From the NCBI GenBank assembly GCA_047967505.1, contig CM106540.1: DNA of 64,000 nucleotides; one strand, 5' to 3'. Origin of the DNA: Dipteris shenzhenensis. Taxonomy: Eukaryota; Polypodiophyta; Polypodiopsida; Gleicheniales. Each line of letters opens with the position of its first letter. Within the stretch, counting starts at the first letter, position 1. Positions 11,955 through 24,310 of the stretch are shown piece after piece. The notes under the pieces are model-generated. The model was not told the DNA's origin, made no database searches, and saw only the letters and a program-made list of their open reading frames with translations. The position numbers and the translations under genes are program-made.

Positions 11955-13457
11955 TTGCATTTTACCCATTTGAAAGTTTGGTTCTCTTCACGAATCATCC
12001 ATGGTAACCCAAGGTGTCCCAATGCGAAGCGGTGTGTAAATCAGAATGCAGAAGACCAAGACATAGAGGTGAGCATTGTTTCTCCACAACCTACAACATG
12101 CATATCATCTATAGAGGAGGTTGCGAATAGGGTGAATGCAAATGGTCAGTGGGGCAAAAGATGGTTGTGTCGAAAGGAATTTGGGTGCTAATGCAGCCAA
12201 CGAAGAGGAAAAAACCACAGTCGAATAATATATTTCTGCCGTCTTGGAAAGGTAGGGTCAAAGATTTCAGAACAACAGATGCTAAGAAAGGTATTAAGGA
12301 AATACTAGTCGAGCATGTATATATGCACAATGAACTTGTGCTGCATGATTATCTAGATTATCTTCCATGGCACAGACCCAATTGTGAGTTTTTAACCCTT
12401 TTACTTTCAGAATGGTAGTTTCAAACATTTCTATTTTCAGCATAAACTAAAAGTGTTTTGGTTTTCAGATCTGTATCCATCATCATGTGAAGAGTGGTAG
12501 CCGATGGAGTGCATTTTGGAATTCTTAGATGCCTTGCATGGAGCAATAGGAGAATTACAATATCAAGGTAGATCTGTAGCTCAATTAGCATAGGCAGGTA
12601 TCTTCTTCTATGACCATTTTTATGAATTGTTGAACAAAGCAAAACACTCATGGTGTGTTGAGGAAACAAGATCTTCTGCCATGGAATACGATAGACTAGC
12701 TAGTGCCCCCTAGTAGTCTGACAGAGACATACAAGGCTAAGCTATTTGCAGAAGTTCAATGATCTTTACATCCAGGCATTGCTACAAGAATTGTAAAACT
12801 CAATGTATGCATGCCAATCACTGTTTTTGTTAACCTGTTTTACAAGTATCCAGTCAAGGTGTGCAAAACAATGCTCACCTACAAAGCAACTAGAAATGAA
12901 GAGAACCTTGACTTCTTGGATGATGGTAGGGATAAATCAATATCAAACAAGGTCTACTGTGAGGTGGTGCCAAGTACGGTTACCATTAAGTATATGATTG
13001 CAAACCATAATTTTATATTTTCTTTTTACTACAAACGCAGTAGTTTCATTGCGGATAAATTAGTTCCAATGGACCAAGACCTTAACTTGTTTGGCCTAAA
13101 AACGAAGTATTGGAGATCAAGGTCTATGAACATGGAATATTGGTAAGTGTAATCTCAATAGGACAATGTTGTACGCTAGCCCAATTGCATCATGACATTC
13201 GTGTGGAGACAGAGGATAGTATTTTGAAAGAACTCTCATTTATTATCAACAACAAAAAGGTGCATAGAATGTTTACAAATTGGTTCTTTAGTATCTTTAT
13301 TTCTTATATTTACATGATTCATTCATTGTCTTCATCTGTTACTAACAAAACATACAACAGCTATTGCGTAGGAGGGAGAGCACAATTCAATGCAAAAGCA
13401 TCACTTGAGAGATTGCTTATATTACTTCTCAATAACAATCTCAATAACAATGTATAG
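11955..13457 (+). pseudogene. Unidentified broken coding region
   Basis: Several protein-like stretches follow one another in changing frames. One at about 12,149-12,418 contains FLPSWKGRVKDFRTTDAKKG. One at 12,480-12,690 is interrupted by TAG stops. One at 12,811-13,090 has MPITVFVNLFYKYPVKVCK. One at 13,110-13,260 has LEIKVYEHGILVSVISIGQ. Amino-acid composition is soluble and mixed rather than random-looking, so a decayed multi-exon gene is likely. No domain was recognised. It converges on the 3' end of the minus-strand H3-like/C48 gene and could belong to the same element. Confidence 0.35.
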
Positions 13458-14400
13458 GATTTTGCATGATTTTTGTACATGTATAGTACTTCTCAACGAC
13501 TTAGTGACCAATAGCCACAGTGATCTTAGTGATTGTGTACATGTGTAGATATCTACCACGATCCAACTCACAGAGAAGGCTTATCCTCATTCACAGGCTA
13601 CTGCTTTTTTTGTTCTTGTTCTAAATGCAATTTTTATTGCTGGCAGCGGTCGATACTTTTAGCTTCCGCTATACCTGGACACTCCTCAGGAGGACTCCAA
13701 TGCAGCTGGAGCATGTGATGCACCTGAACAATCCTCTATCGTCTCCTCGTGCACTAGCTCCTCATGTACCATTTTCTCCTCTAACGTCTGCTTCAACATC
13801 TCATCGTCATCTCTGCGAGAGCTATTCCAAAAGTAGCTAGAGAACCTCTTCTACTAGTCTAGCTCAGTACTCTCAATTATTGGGGAAACATACTAGAAAA
13901 GCTATGCTACTAGTCTAGGTTTAAAGTTGTATACATACTTTGAGTTGTAACATTCCTCCTTCAGTTGTTGTAAAAAACTGTAATGCAAACTGAGTTTTTT
14001 AATCCTATATGAGACTTTTGTACATGAATTATTCATAATGGAAAGTTTATTGTTTTTACAAGTGATAAGGTCTCGATCTTTGTTAAATTTACTAATTTTC
14101 CATATACTATCTTTAAAACCTTGTAAGAAGATACCCCCGATTCTTGATTTGAATTCATGTTAGACTAATGCTACATGTTATACACAAGTCTATAAATAAG
14201 AGAGAATAATTCTATGTAAAGAGATCATTGAGAGAATTCAAAACTCATATTATATGTCAATTGTATCAATACAAAAATCAGTGATACATAAGCAGAGACA
14301 TCCCAAATGGGATTGTTGAGATAAATAAAAACTCATATACATGTATTGTATCAATACAATGAGTGAGTCATAATCAAAATCTAAAGTAGTTGCAACTATG
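13458..14400. other. AT-rich spacer without a recognised gene
   Basis: Short frames only. The section 13,560-13,840 is pyrimidine-rich, and the remainder is AT-rich with stops in all frames. Confidence 0.35.
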
Positions 14401-14404
14401 ATGA

Positions 14405-16515
14405 CAATATGTAGCTACTGAGTACTCCTATGCAGATGAAGGTTGTTGTGAAGGAGGCTACTGATCAGGTTGTTGTGAAGGAGGCTATTGATCAGGTTGT
14501 TGTGAAGGAGGCTGTTGATCAGGTTGAGGCTGCTCATCAGGCTGATCATCAGCCTGTTGTGAACAAGGCTGCTCATCAGGCTGTTGATCAGGTTGCGGCT
14601 GGTCATCAAGCTGCTCATCAAGCTGCTGCGAAGGCTGAGGCTGCAAATCAGGCTGCTATGGATCCTCACTGGAAAGCTTCTCTTCCACTTTCGGATTGTC
14701 CTAAACCCCTACTCCTTCCCTTCAGCAATAGTAGTCTCCTTGCTTCCGAAAGCACTAGCCCTAGATTTCACTCTACGTCTCCCTTAGGATACTTTATGAG
14801 CATAAGTTAATAGCTTTTCTATGACCATGGATCTATATCGATCGACATAGACTAATGTAAAGCTATCCTTTGAAACCTACAATCAAGAAAAATAATAAGA
14901 AAGATTAGTTTATATTTTGTTTCACAATGGCATTTGTACAAGAGTCATTATGAATATATAGATTTATATACTTACCTTGTCTGGTGGCAGATCTACAAAG
15001 TAAGTATCTAACAAATACTTGGCATGGATCATTGTCGTCCACCCACATGAATGGGGATCATCTTGTTGTGGTGCCTGCACAAACTTGACAACCTTAGGAT
15101 ATGGTTTATATAATTGAGGAGGCCAAAAATATCATTGAACATCCACAAATGTCCTTACCTTTAAGTCAAAAATCTTAACACTATTAAGCAAGTCCACATT
15201 TGGAGAACAATGATCCAAAACATCCAATAACCTTTTTATGCCTTTGCAAGATAAAACCTATTATTAGCAATGGTTAAGTAACAACTTAGAGCTTTATTTA
15301 TATAGGGCTATATCAAAGAAAGGAAACATACAAATCAAGGTCCTAATGTATTCCATAGAGAGATTCATACGAAAGGCTCGTTTTTGTTGAAGAATACACA
15401 CTAGGCTCCAATGGTTGCTGCAAAGAAAAGATAAATACATCATTCAACATTACAACAACAAATGATAGAAGAAATGAAGTAAAATGTATTATTCACTTAC
15501 TCAGAGTGATAAGGTAACAGGATGAGAGTGATCAAGTTGAAGTCATAGTGTTTGAACCACTTGATAAGATCAGTTGAAGGAACCTTTGGATTTCTTAGTA
15601 AGGGAGATATGTAAGGCTCAAGTGCATGAACCTCAAGTTGTTGCTACTCTTTTAACCCTCCTCTGTACATGCTGGTAAAAATATTGTTATCAGCACATTG
15701 TATGAGAAACTGAGTCCATATCATCAATTAATCAAGAAACTCAACCATATTAATCACCTTAAGCATGCAGATCAATTACCTGAGAAGAAAAAAAAGAATA
15801 CTATCAGTAACCCATTCTCCTTGTGATATCAAATCTCCCAAACAGTCTTGGGTCAGTGTTATATCTCTCACAAAAGTGGCATCTTGAAACTTGAGGATAA
15901 TATTTGATCCCAACTGCATTATCTTTTGATTATTTTTAATGTCCCTTAGGGCAGTCTCTTGGATGAATTGCCTGTTGGTAGCATCCCTCTGCTCTATCAT
16001 GGCCTCCTCATAAGTAGCCTTGCCCCTTGCTGTGTGTTACCTCCACTATATTTATACCAACATCCTTTGGTTTCCTTGCTAGTGGCACAAATAGAATATC
16101 CCTCATTTTGAGGTCCACCCAATCGCAAGGACAAAGGAGTTTGTCGTATCTATAACGAACTCTCTTAAGTGTCTCACCATCCTTCACCATCAAGGTGACC
16201 TTATGACTATGTGCAACAACAATCATGCAATCCTAAAAGAATTCTAACATCCAATCTTGTACTGCCTCTTGGAGGGCCAACAATGCAGACTTGCCATCTA
16301 TGACCTAGCTGATTGTTATTACAGATCTCACTCACAAGCCTTTGAAAGGGAGCCTTTCGTATTGCATATCTCATGGCCTTTTGTGCCTTCCTTATCTCCC
16401 TAAGCACTGACACCTTTTGAGAAACCCTCCTCTTCTTTGTCTGTTTGAGGATATGCGCAGATTTCCCTTTCCTCTTATGAGATCCTCTGACACTGGCACT
16501 AGCAACAGGGGCCAT
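14405..16515 (-). pseudogene. Histone-H3-like segment joined to a Ulp1/C48 cysteine-protease domain, with Gln/Pro/Asp-rich tail
   Basis: Read on the minus strand from ATG at 16,515. A basic tail is followed by KVSVLREIRKAQKA and APFQRLVSEI, which align with the alphaN and alpha1 part of histone H3. After a one-base frameshift near 16,285 come LLALQEAVQDWMLEFF, a TAG where H3 has Glu, then AHSHKVTLMVKDGETLKRVR, matching H3 alpha2-alpha3. A second shift near 16,040 leads to QGEWVTDSILFF, the entry motif of C48 proteases. Exons then splice in a consistent way: 15,709-15,501, 15,417-15,332, 15,241-15,159, 15,074-14,976 and from 14,876. The protease His lies in NHWSLV, and the oxyanion Gln and Cys in APQQDDPHSCGW. 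Introns have GTAAGT-like donors and CAG-like acceptors. The tail repeats PPSQQPDQ and carries TAG stops. C48 enzymes cleave SUMO or related modifiers. This copy is inactive as it stands. The joint gene could be an artefact of neighbouring genes, but strand and spacing argue for one unit. Confidence 0.6.
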
Positions 16516-16609
16516 GGCAGCTTGAGCAATAGGAGGCCCCTTACCAAACCACCTTGGCTATCTACTTTATCCTTGCCATGATAGCCTTATAGCCTACACA
16601 ACTAAGAGC

Positions 16610-17095
16610 TTCATTATAAAAGTAGTACCTATTGGCCCTGAGCAAGACAAAACTTGTAACAGGTGGATATGCACAAATGTGCTTAAGAAAGCGATTTGGA
16701 GGGTTGGGAATTGGTCCAACCCTCCAAATTGCTTTCATACACACTTTAATGAAAAACTCTACCAAACAACCTATTTCTCCCTCACATTCCACCAAATTGA
16801 TCCAATGTCCAACCCATATGAGAGACAACAACACAAGCAATCTAGAAATCAAAAGTAGTCCATATTGGCCCTGTAGAGAAAGAAGATCAACACAGAATAT
16901 GCAACCAGGAACATATGCAAAACTGTGCTTAAGAAAGTGATTTGAAGGGTTGGGAGTTGTCCAACAAGCCAAATTGCTTTCTTAGGCACATTGAAATTCT
17001 ATCCCACACAATTTATTTATCTCTCACGTTCCACTAAATTGATATGAATGCCAACATAGCAATGTATAAAATCAACAATATCTAAACAAAATTCA
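16610..17095. repeat. Two tandem copies of a unit of about 245 bp, each holding one hairpin
   Basis: The first copy spans about 16,610-16,855 and the second about 16,850-17,095. Each begins with an attggccctg segment, then a atatgcacaa or atatgcaaaa segment, the hairpin (16,679-16,744 and 16,924-16,990), and ends with ctctcac-ttccac-aaattgat. This shows that the hairpins here spread partly by tandem duplication. Confidence 0.55.
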
Positions 17096-19447
17096 AAACA
17101 TTGATTAACACAATCATAGATGATTCAAGCATAAATAGATACTAAGAAATTGATTCCCCTACTTCGGAACAAATTGCCCTCATAATACAATTTATAAATA
17201 TGCCTAAGAAAATGATTCTTAGGTTCAAGAGAATGCCCAACATCAGAAATCGCTTTCTTGATCACATACTACCTATTTCTACAGATTTTCACCTAGTGTT
17301 TCAATTTTAAACTACCTTTAAGAAGCCTAAAGAGAATATGATCACCGAAATTCCAAATGAAAAAGCACCTGATGCTCCTACTTCTTCAAAAGCAAACTAC
17401 CCTTGGAACAAACTTCATACTCTGAATACTCCAGAGAATATCCAAAGAAAAATCTTTGTGCACAAGTGTGCTTAATATAGAGATTTGCACAGTAGGTAAC
17501 ATGACCAACAGACCAACATGAGTACATTTCCAATATCATCTATCAAATTCCAAATACATGTGTAGTTTGTGCCCTATCTAAACACATTTTTGATTTGTGC
17601 TTAAGAAAGCGATTTGGAGTGTTGGGGCTTGGCCCAACAGTTTAAATCACTTTCTTGAGCACACTTTACTACCAAATTTCCAAAGACATGTGCATTGTGT
17701 GCTCTAAACAAAGACATTTTTGATTTGTGCTAAAGAAGCCATTTGGAGTATTGGATCCTGGCCCAAAAGCTCAAATTGCTTTCTTTAGCACACTTTACTA
17801 TCTGAGTATATTCAAAACAGGGGGGGTGGGTGGATTTCATCATACCTACCATGCAGGTCGATTTCTTGAGCGTGGATAGAGTGTGGTTGATGGATGTGGA
17901 GTGCACGAAACAAAACGGGATAGGATCGGAGACAGTGGATTGGAGCATGAGCAATGGTATGAGACAGTAGAGAGCTTGAAAAAGTAGAGCATTGCGGTAC
18001 CGAGAGAGGTATATGCACCCAGCTCCAAAAACGGTCAGGCCACCTTTGTATCCATGTACATGTGTGCCATAAATAGACACCGAGAATAGTTCTCTCCAAC
18101 GACTGTAGTATGGACATTGGGAGTCGTGCCCATGGGTATACAAGCTTATTGGATGCCTCCCACTCTCCGATTCTTACTCACCCTATTGTGTTCTCCCTTT
18201 CAACCTCCTACAACATATCTATACTCTCATCTTCTCCATGACGTACTCTGCTCGTTCGATGCCTACAACAAACATCCTTGGCCATTCTCGAAATGGAGTA
18301 GCACCCAGGAGGGATGCACCCAGCACTGTTTTCAAGAATGCAATTTTTTTTTTTAATACCTGGCAATAGGCCAAATCTTTTTTTAAGCACAATCCTGGGA
18401 TTGTGCCTAAGAAAGAAATTTGAGGGAGTGGAGACCTAGCCAACATGCCAAATCGCTTTCTTAAGCACAATCTTGAAATTGTGCTTAAGAAAGCGATTTG
18501 GCCTATTAGCCAAGCCTCCACTCTCTCAAATCGCTTTTTTAAGCACAATCCTAACAAAGTGCTTGATTACCCTTGGGTTAAATGATTTCTTAAGCTCAAC
18601 AATCTAAAATTGAAAATATTTCCTTTCAATCAAAGGGATCTAGGAAGAGTATCCCAAAAAAGGCGGCTAGATTTCACCTCCTAGATTGTGTCCATCCAAA
18701 ATCCTATACCAGGTAGAATCATCACTCTTTCTATCAAAAGTCGTGTTGCTTTGGTGGTTTAATTTTGACTGAATATAGATACTACGTATTGTAAAGCAAT
18801 GTAGATACTATACTTTTGAATATGTTTTCTTGCCATATAAAAAAGATAAGGGTAAAGGGAAACAAGAAAAGACATTGGAGTTAACTATTGGGGTTGTGGT
18901 GAAACCAACCTAGACTTGGTATGTTCATCATTCCATGTGTGTGTTTCAATGTCAATTGTCCTTAAGAAGTGTGGGGCCTCTATGAAATCTGGATATAAAG
19001 AAATGTTGAAATGTGCTTAAGAATGCAATTTTGACTATTGGAGCACTGTCCAACACTCAAAATCGCTTTCTTGGGCACACATCTTGTATATGGTCTTTCA
19101 CAAACATATGTTTGCATTGGTTTGAGCTAGATACATTTATTGCCTCCCTAAGAACTCTCTCTGCTGCTACATTGTGCCAATTTATGTTTCAAGGACATAT
19201 TTAGTCATGTTCCTCTCCTTTTTTGGTTGTTCATGCCATTGAAATATTTTTCCTTTGTGTGATCTTACAGACAAGGGTAAGAGCTTCCAGAAGGAGACCA
19301 AGGTAACAAGTTCTGAATTTGGGCTCATGAACCAACCTATTCCAGGTTTGTTGATGGATCCTCCAAAATCTGCTCAAGATAATGTGCTTAACACAGTGAT
19401 TTCTGTCAAGCAAGCCCCCAAAAGTCCAAATCGATTTCTTGAGCACA
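16679..19447. repeat. Array of about ten 66-bp hairpin repeats
   Basis: Each unit starts near TGTGCTTAAGAAAGCGATTT and ends with the reverse complement, with a variable centre of about 20 bp often containing ttggg..cccaa. Clear copies: 16,679-16,744, 16,924-16,990, 17,199-17,266, 17,596-17,663, 17,726-17,792, 18,401-18,469, 18,479-18,548, 19,012-19,079 and 19,382-19,447. Partial copies flank the 18.4-18.55 kb pair at 18,332-18,393 and 18,557-18,600. The copies differ in sequence, but both arms usually change so that pairing is kept. No other copy was noticed in the window. Confidence 0.8.
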
Positions 19448-19736
19448 TGTTGAGCATAATCTGAAGCATCAAGAAATTTGCTCAAAATAATGTCTCATAT
19501 CAAGTTGCATTTCTATTTGTCTTCAACTCATCATGTAAGTTTTTCCTCTTTTAAAATATTTCTGCTTTATTAGAATCACATGATAAGATTAGGGTTTCCT
19601 GTAAGAGAACTGTGAACTTCAGTTCTGATGTTACCCTCATGGAGGATCCTAAACCTGGTAGACTCTCATTTTATGTAACTTGATTTTCTTTTTGTTGATG
19701 TCTAGACACAAGTAGAGATTGATGATGAAGAGTTTT

Positions 19737-20461
19737 AAATGATGCAAGGAAAAGGAAAAGGGGTTCAAGTATCCCTAAGGAAAGGACATCATCACATGCC
19801 CCGAAAGGTTCCAAGGCAAGAGAAGAAACAAAATCATGTGATGAACTGCTTTTTGATTTCCTTCATAAGTGCAATGCCCAACAAGATTTCCATATTTTCT
19901 ATGAAATGTTCAACAAGGAGCTAGATTATTCACATTTGGTTGACCAACACATTGAATTTTTGGATGACAATGCAACATTTTTCAAAAGCTCACAGGGGAG
20001 GGCAGGATTTGTATTGGAAATAAGTAGCACATCCACATCAAGGATTTGTTGACAGAAGTAAATAAGTTTAAAGCATGTTAAGGAAGAGTGCAACATGCAC
20101 AATAGAAAGTGCAAACTTCTAGAGGAGTGTTTGGGGTTTGTACTATACTTGAACTACCATCATGTTGACCTTAAGGAGGGCTTGGAGATGCAAGAGCATG
20201 GCAGATGAGAGGCCCTGGGATCAAGAGGAACTCCAAGAGGAGGTGGAAGTATCAGAGAAGGTAGAAGTATCAGAGAAGGAGGACGAAGAGGAGGTGATAG
20301 ACCTTGTCACCAAGGAGAGAGACGAAGTTGCTGCACTTGACCTTGTGACACTAAGGACAGACACACTTACTGGGCTAGTAAGTATTGAAGCCCTTGACAT
20401 TGAAAGCTATGGCCGTGCCATGCCATTGCTTCCCACTTTCCAAATTGGAGATATGGAGTAG
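19737..20461 (+). pseudogene. Unidentified coding remnants upstream of the PIF1-like helicase
   Basis: From 19,737 a frame without a start reads as a basic stretch (DARKRKRGSSIPKERTSSH), then a helical acidic segment with CDELLFDFLHKCNAQQDF, up to about 20,050. A second stretch at 20,162-20,458 is highly acidic, with a VEVSEK duplication, and ends near PLLPTFQIGDME. They may be N-terminal exons of the helicase gene or a separate small gene. No family was recognised. Confidence 0.35.
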
Positions 20462-22488
20462 ATTCTTCTTCATGACATTCAAGCAATATTTGATTTGAGC
20501 GAAGATTATGCACTGGCATTGATTGCCCAATCTTGCCATTTGGATTCTAAGATCATTGAGGAGTGTGCCCCTTTCCACATCATGGAAGACAACTTCAACT
20601 CATAGGAATGTCTATCCACATGCTTTGAGAGGAAGCTCAAAAATGTATGGGAGACTATGACATCGATGATGAGACATTCATGAAGATTCAAAGATACTTT
20701 AAATTTGACAAGATTGAAAAAAGGGAGGAGCAAAACAAAGTACCAGAAGATATCATTGAGAGAAGCATCTTCCTTTGGAAGGACAAGGATCTAGAGGTAG
20801 ATGAGAATATGAAGGTGAGTAATCTTGTCTTTTGGTAACTCTGTTCTCATTTTCATTTGAGTGATCTTGTCTTTTGATATTTCTGTTCTCATGTTGCCTT
20901 TAATGGTTTGTGCAGTTGTATGTTGAAGATGATTCCTTCCTTATGAGGTATACTAGAAGTAGGGAGAAAGGTCTTGGCCAGCTTGTGAGCCTCTCTCAGT
21001 ATATTAAGAGGCTCTCTTCCACAAAACTATTAATATATCACCAGCATTTAAGCAACGATGGTGAGACAGCTGTTTGGTTCTTAAAGTCTTTGCCAGAGTT
21101 CTTGGGAGGTGACCAAATCAACCAGCAAGAGGACAAGATCATTCTTTTGGAAAAAATCTATGCTCATAGTGCAAGGACTTCTACATCACTACGATCACGT
21201 CCTGCCACACGTAGATCACAACTTGCCCACAGTTCTTATGCTTGCATACACTGGGAAACTATCACACAACATTAACAGGAACACAATCCATTTGGCATTG
21301 CACTTGCCTACACACTCAAGAAACCTGACATTGATGTCGAGGGAGACATTGGACACGCTAACTACAGTATACTCACAGGTTCAAATCATTGTTTTTGACG
21401 AGATATCTCTAGTCTAAAAAAGAACAATGGATTTTGTTGATTTGACAATGCATGTACTGAAAAGAGGCCACGAGCACTTCCTCAGGAATGTGGACGTAAT
21501 TATGTGCGGAGACTTCTACAAGCCAAGCCAATGAAAGACTTCTGGATCTTCAAGACAAATGACGAAGAGTTGGAGTGCCTTACTGACAAATATTTGCACA
21601 TTAAGCTGAAATGCTAGGAGCTAAAGTCTACAATGCATCAAAACAATAATAAATTCATCGACGCCCTCAACTCCTTCAGAAAATGTACACATAGCATGAA
21701 GCAATTGGAATAAATAACAAAATGTGTTTTTGTCTAGTGCCACAGTTGATCACACATTCCCTCACTTGTACTACACTAACTCAAACAAAAAAACATAATG
21801 ACTTCATGCTGGAGCTCTACAAAAAATGAAAGCATGTGCTACTAGCAAAGGATAGCTTCTCCGCTGCAACTTATAACAAGGGTAAACTTCTTGACGATCC
21901 CAAAAACACGAATGGACTACATATAAGAATGAAATAAAGGAGGGTATGCTCATTGAGCTGTGTTTGGGAAATATCGACTAGAAAGATGGGCTAGTCAATG
22001 GTGCTGAAGGTGTGTTCATGACAAAGTCCACATGCATGAGAAGACACATAGTTTGGATAATATTTCCTTCGAAGGACATCGAAAGCCAAGCTCGAAAAGA
22101 TAACATCCATGCTTACAAAGACAACATTTGGCTAGAATGGACACCTATTTTAAAAATTGCAAAGGAGGTGCAGATAGGCCCCATCAAGAACAAGCATTCT
22201 TACTCGAGAGTAGTTTACTATTCAACCGGGAATAGCTATAGGATGATACACAATGTGCAAGTACTAACATTGCAGCGATGTGCATTTTCCCCAAAAAGAG
22301 TGCATGGTCATGGTTTGGCATACACTGCCTTGTCACGCATGAGAGAAATAGAGAATTGGTACTTGTTGGAACCAATTACAAACAATAATTTCCAAATAGA
22401 CAATGACGTGCAAGTGGAGATGCAAAGACCTAACACCAAATGGAGTAAAGAAATTACTATAATTTGTGGAGAGTCTTATTGCTTCTGA
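20462..22488 (+). pseudogene. PIF1-like DNA helicase pseudogene
   Basis: An exon ends at about 20,815 with a GTGAGT donor and resumes after TGTGCAG near 20,915. Superfamily 1 helicase motifs follow in order: TGKLSHNINRNTIHLAL (motif Ia, 21,250-21,300), IIVFDEIS (Walker B, about 21,388-21,411), VIMCGDFYKP (motif III, about 21,498-21,528), DGLVNGAEGVF (about 21,986-22,018), and HGHGLAYTALSRMRE (motif VI, about 22,307-22,350), ending LLEPITNNNFQID. A clear Walker A lysine loop is not seen. Stops at 21,415 and in 21,600-21,990 and several frame changes make it inactive. PIF1 helicases unwind DNA from 5' to 3'. The spacing and ending look like transposon-borne PIF1 rather than the cellular gene. 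Confidence 0.65.
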
Positions 22489-22499
22489 AATACGACTTC

Positions 22500-24310
22500 A
22501 TGTTAAATAACAATTACTCTTTGTTATAGAGACCTATAGGGAGAACTTTGTTAATTGGAAAAAGATTATTCATCCATGGATGAGATCTAAGGAATTAGAC
22601 AGGCAACATAGTGTACAATATTCTAGATTAGGGCCATTCCTAAAAGCATTGTTTTCATTGGCAAAAACTAATAGTAAAACTCCAAAAGTTTTGCTAGTAT
22701 TTGATGAGCAAGAAGGCACAGAGGCAAGCTTTACTAAGGCAAAAGTAGTGAAGCTTTTGTTTGATTCTAGCTATAGTAAGAAATATATTGATGACTTGTT
22801 TCAAAAGAAGAACCCTCATCTAGATGGGCCTCAGTACAGTAACCATGGGAGAAAAGAAGGTACAACTTAGCTCCAAGAAGAATTAGACCTTGCAAAGTAG
22901 AATATAGGTCCTGAATATTAATGAAATTATAGAAAGCTGAGTACTATGGATAGTGAATAGATTGATAAAATAGTTACTATTACATAGGAATGGGAAGTTC
23001 CTTTGGTAGCTAATCAGGATGTTATAGATTTAGAGGGACAAAATACTAAAAAACTAGAGGAAATTAGACCAAACCCAATAACTAATGTGGAAAACCAGCC
23101 AAAAAACAAGAATAGAGAAAGAATAACCATTAGGAAAGTAGCCAGAGCAATTCAACTATTAAAGAGCTTTAAGGACTGATAGAAAGTGGAACAATCGATT
23201 GTAAAGAATGCACAAGGAGTTGCAAACAATTAGGGAGTAGAATAAAAGGATGATATATGAAAAATGGATGGTGGTGGTAGAGATGGAATTGAAAATGAAG
23301 GAAGCCAACATCACATTGCAATAAACAAAATCTCAAAAAATGGAGGCTATCCCTCAAGCCCAAGAATTTGTAGGAGAGGTTGGAGCATGTATCAAACATG
23401 ATGTTAGATATTAAAACATGGATTTTTGATATGAGGAATGGGTTTTTAAGATATTAAAACATGATATTAGATATTAAAACATGATTTCTTATATGAGAAA
23501 TGGGTTTTTTATGCAACTAGAAGAAGTCATTTAGAATAATACATAGTTAGTTGGAGAAAATATATTGCTTAAGGACGAGGTTCAAGCTCCGACTACTATG
23601 GAGTCACAAATCAAAGACATTGTGCATGATGACGATATTGACATTTCTATAATTTGTATCAAGAAGTTGAGGATATACAACCAATAGATGTGTACATACA
23701 TGTATCAGATGTGGCAAGATATGAAAGCTAGATTATTTTCACTTACACTAGAAACCATTTGAGTCATTTCCTTACTGGACAGTAATTTGCAAATGCATCT
23801 CTTATAAACTAAGATTAAACAATTGTTGCAAAAGGGAATATATGATTAAAAAATAGTATGCACAATAATTCTAAAGCTAAATTTCTAGAATAAGAATCAT
23901 CCATGAAAGAAGAATAGTTGGAGTTGAAATAGTTTGCTGCTAAAAACCAAAGACACAAAGCTTTTTGATTCAATAGATAACAAGTTAGAAAATGTTGTCA
24001 AAGTTTTTGAGAAGTTAAAATTTCTTACTAGTCTTGATGATATGGTTTCTTTGCAAGTTGTTATAGTAACAGATGTACAAAGTGTAGTGAGAGCTATGTT
24101 AGACAGAGTGTTAAAAGAAAAAGACAAAGATTTAGAAGATGATGCATAGCTAAAAGAAAATTTATCTATTTTCAAGTTGCCGATTGTGAAGAGCCTACAA
24201 GGATTTTATTTGGAGATACAAGAACAACTCTAGGACCTAAAAAGAATGTGCAAAAACCTAACTCACTTGTGGAGTTAGTAGACCAGTCCAAAGAAGAACA
24301 AGAAGCCATT
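22500..24310 (+). pseudogene. AT-rich coding remnants of unknown family
   Basis: A frame at 22,580-22,870 with KALFSLAKTNSKTPKVLLVF and a frame at 23,934-24,149 with helical, Val/Lys/Asp-rich sequence are separated by sequence full of stops. A tandem repeat around 23,397-23,513 duplicates a gatattaaaacatg-containing unit of about 60 bp. The composition is more AT-rich than the helicase region. It could be a decayed gag-like or coiled-coil protein gene. Confidence 0.3.

Larger units (their letters stand above)
16516..19736. other. Divergent intergenic region holding the hairpin cluster
   Basis: The region separates the start of the minus-strand H3-like/C48 gene from the plus-strand coding remnants upstream of the PIF1-like helicase. 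Apart from the hairpins listed separately, it has no recognised gene. Any shared promoter would lie here. Sections at 17,820-18,300 and 18,600-18,960 contain only short frames. Confidence 0.4.

Noticed and set aside
14430-14810. A plus-strand 126-codon frame with repeated VVVKEA
   Set aside because: It is the antisense image of the Gln/Pro/Asp-rich tail of the H3-like/C48 pseudogene.
16679-19447. CRISPR-like array
   Set aside because: The repeats are hairpins with irregular spacing and diverged sequence in a plant nuclear context, without uniform unique spacers.
14405-24310. Integrated giant-virus segment (H3-like, C48 and helicase genes)
   Set aside because: The protease and helicase genes contain several spliceosomal introns with good consensus. 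This favours a plant gene or transposon, and no viral core gene was recognised.
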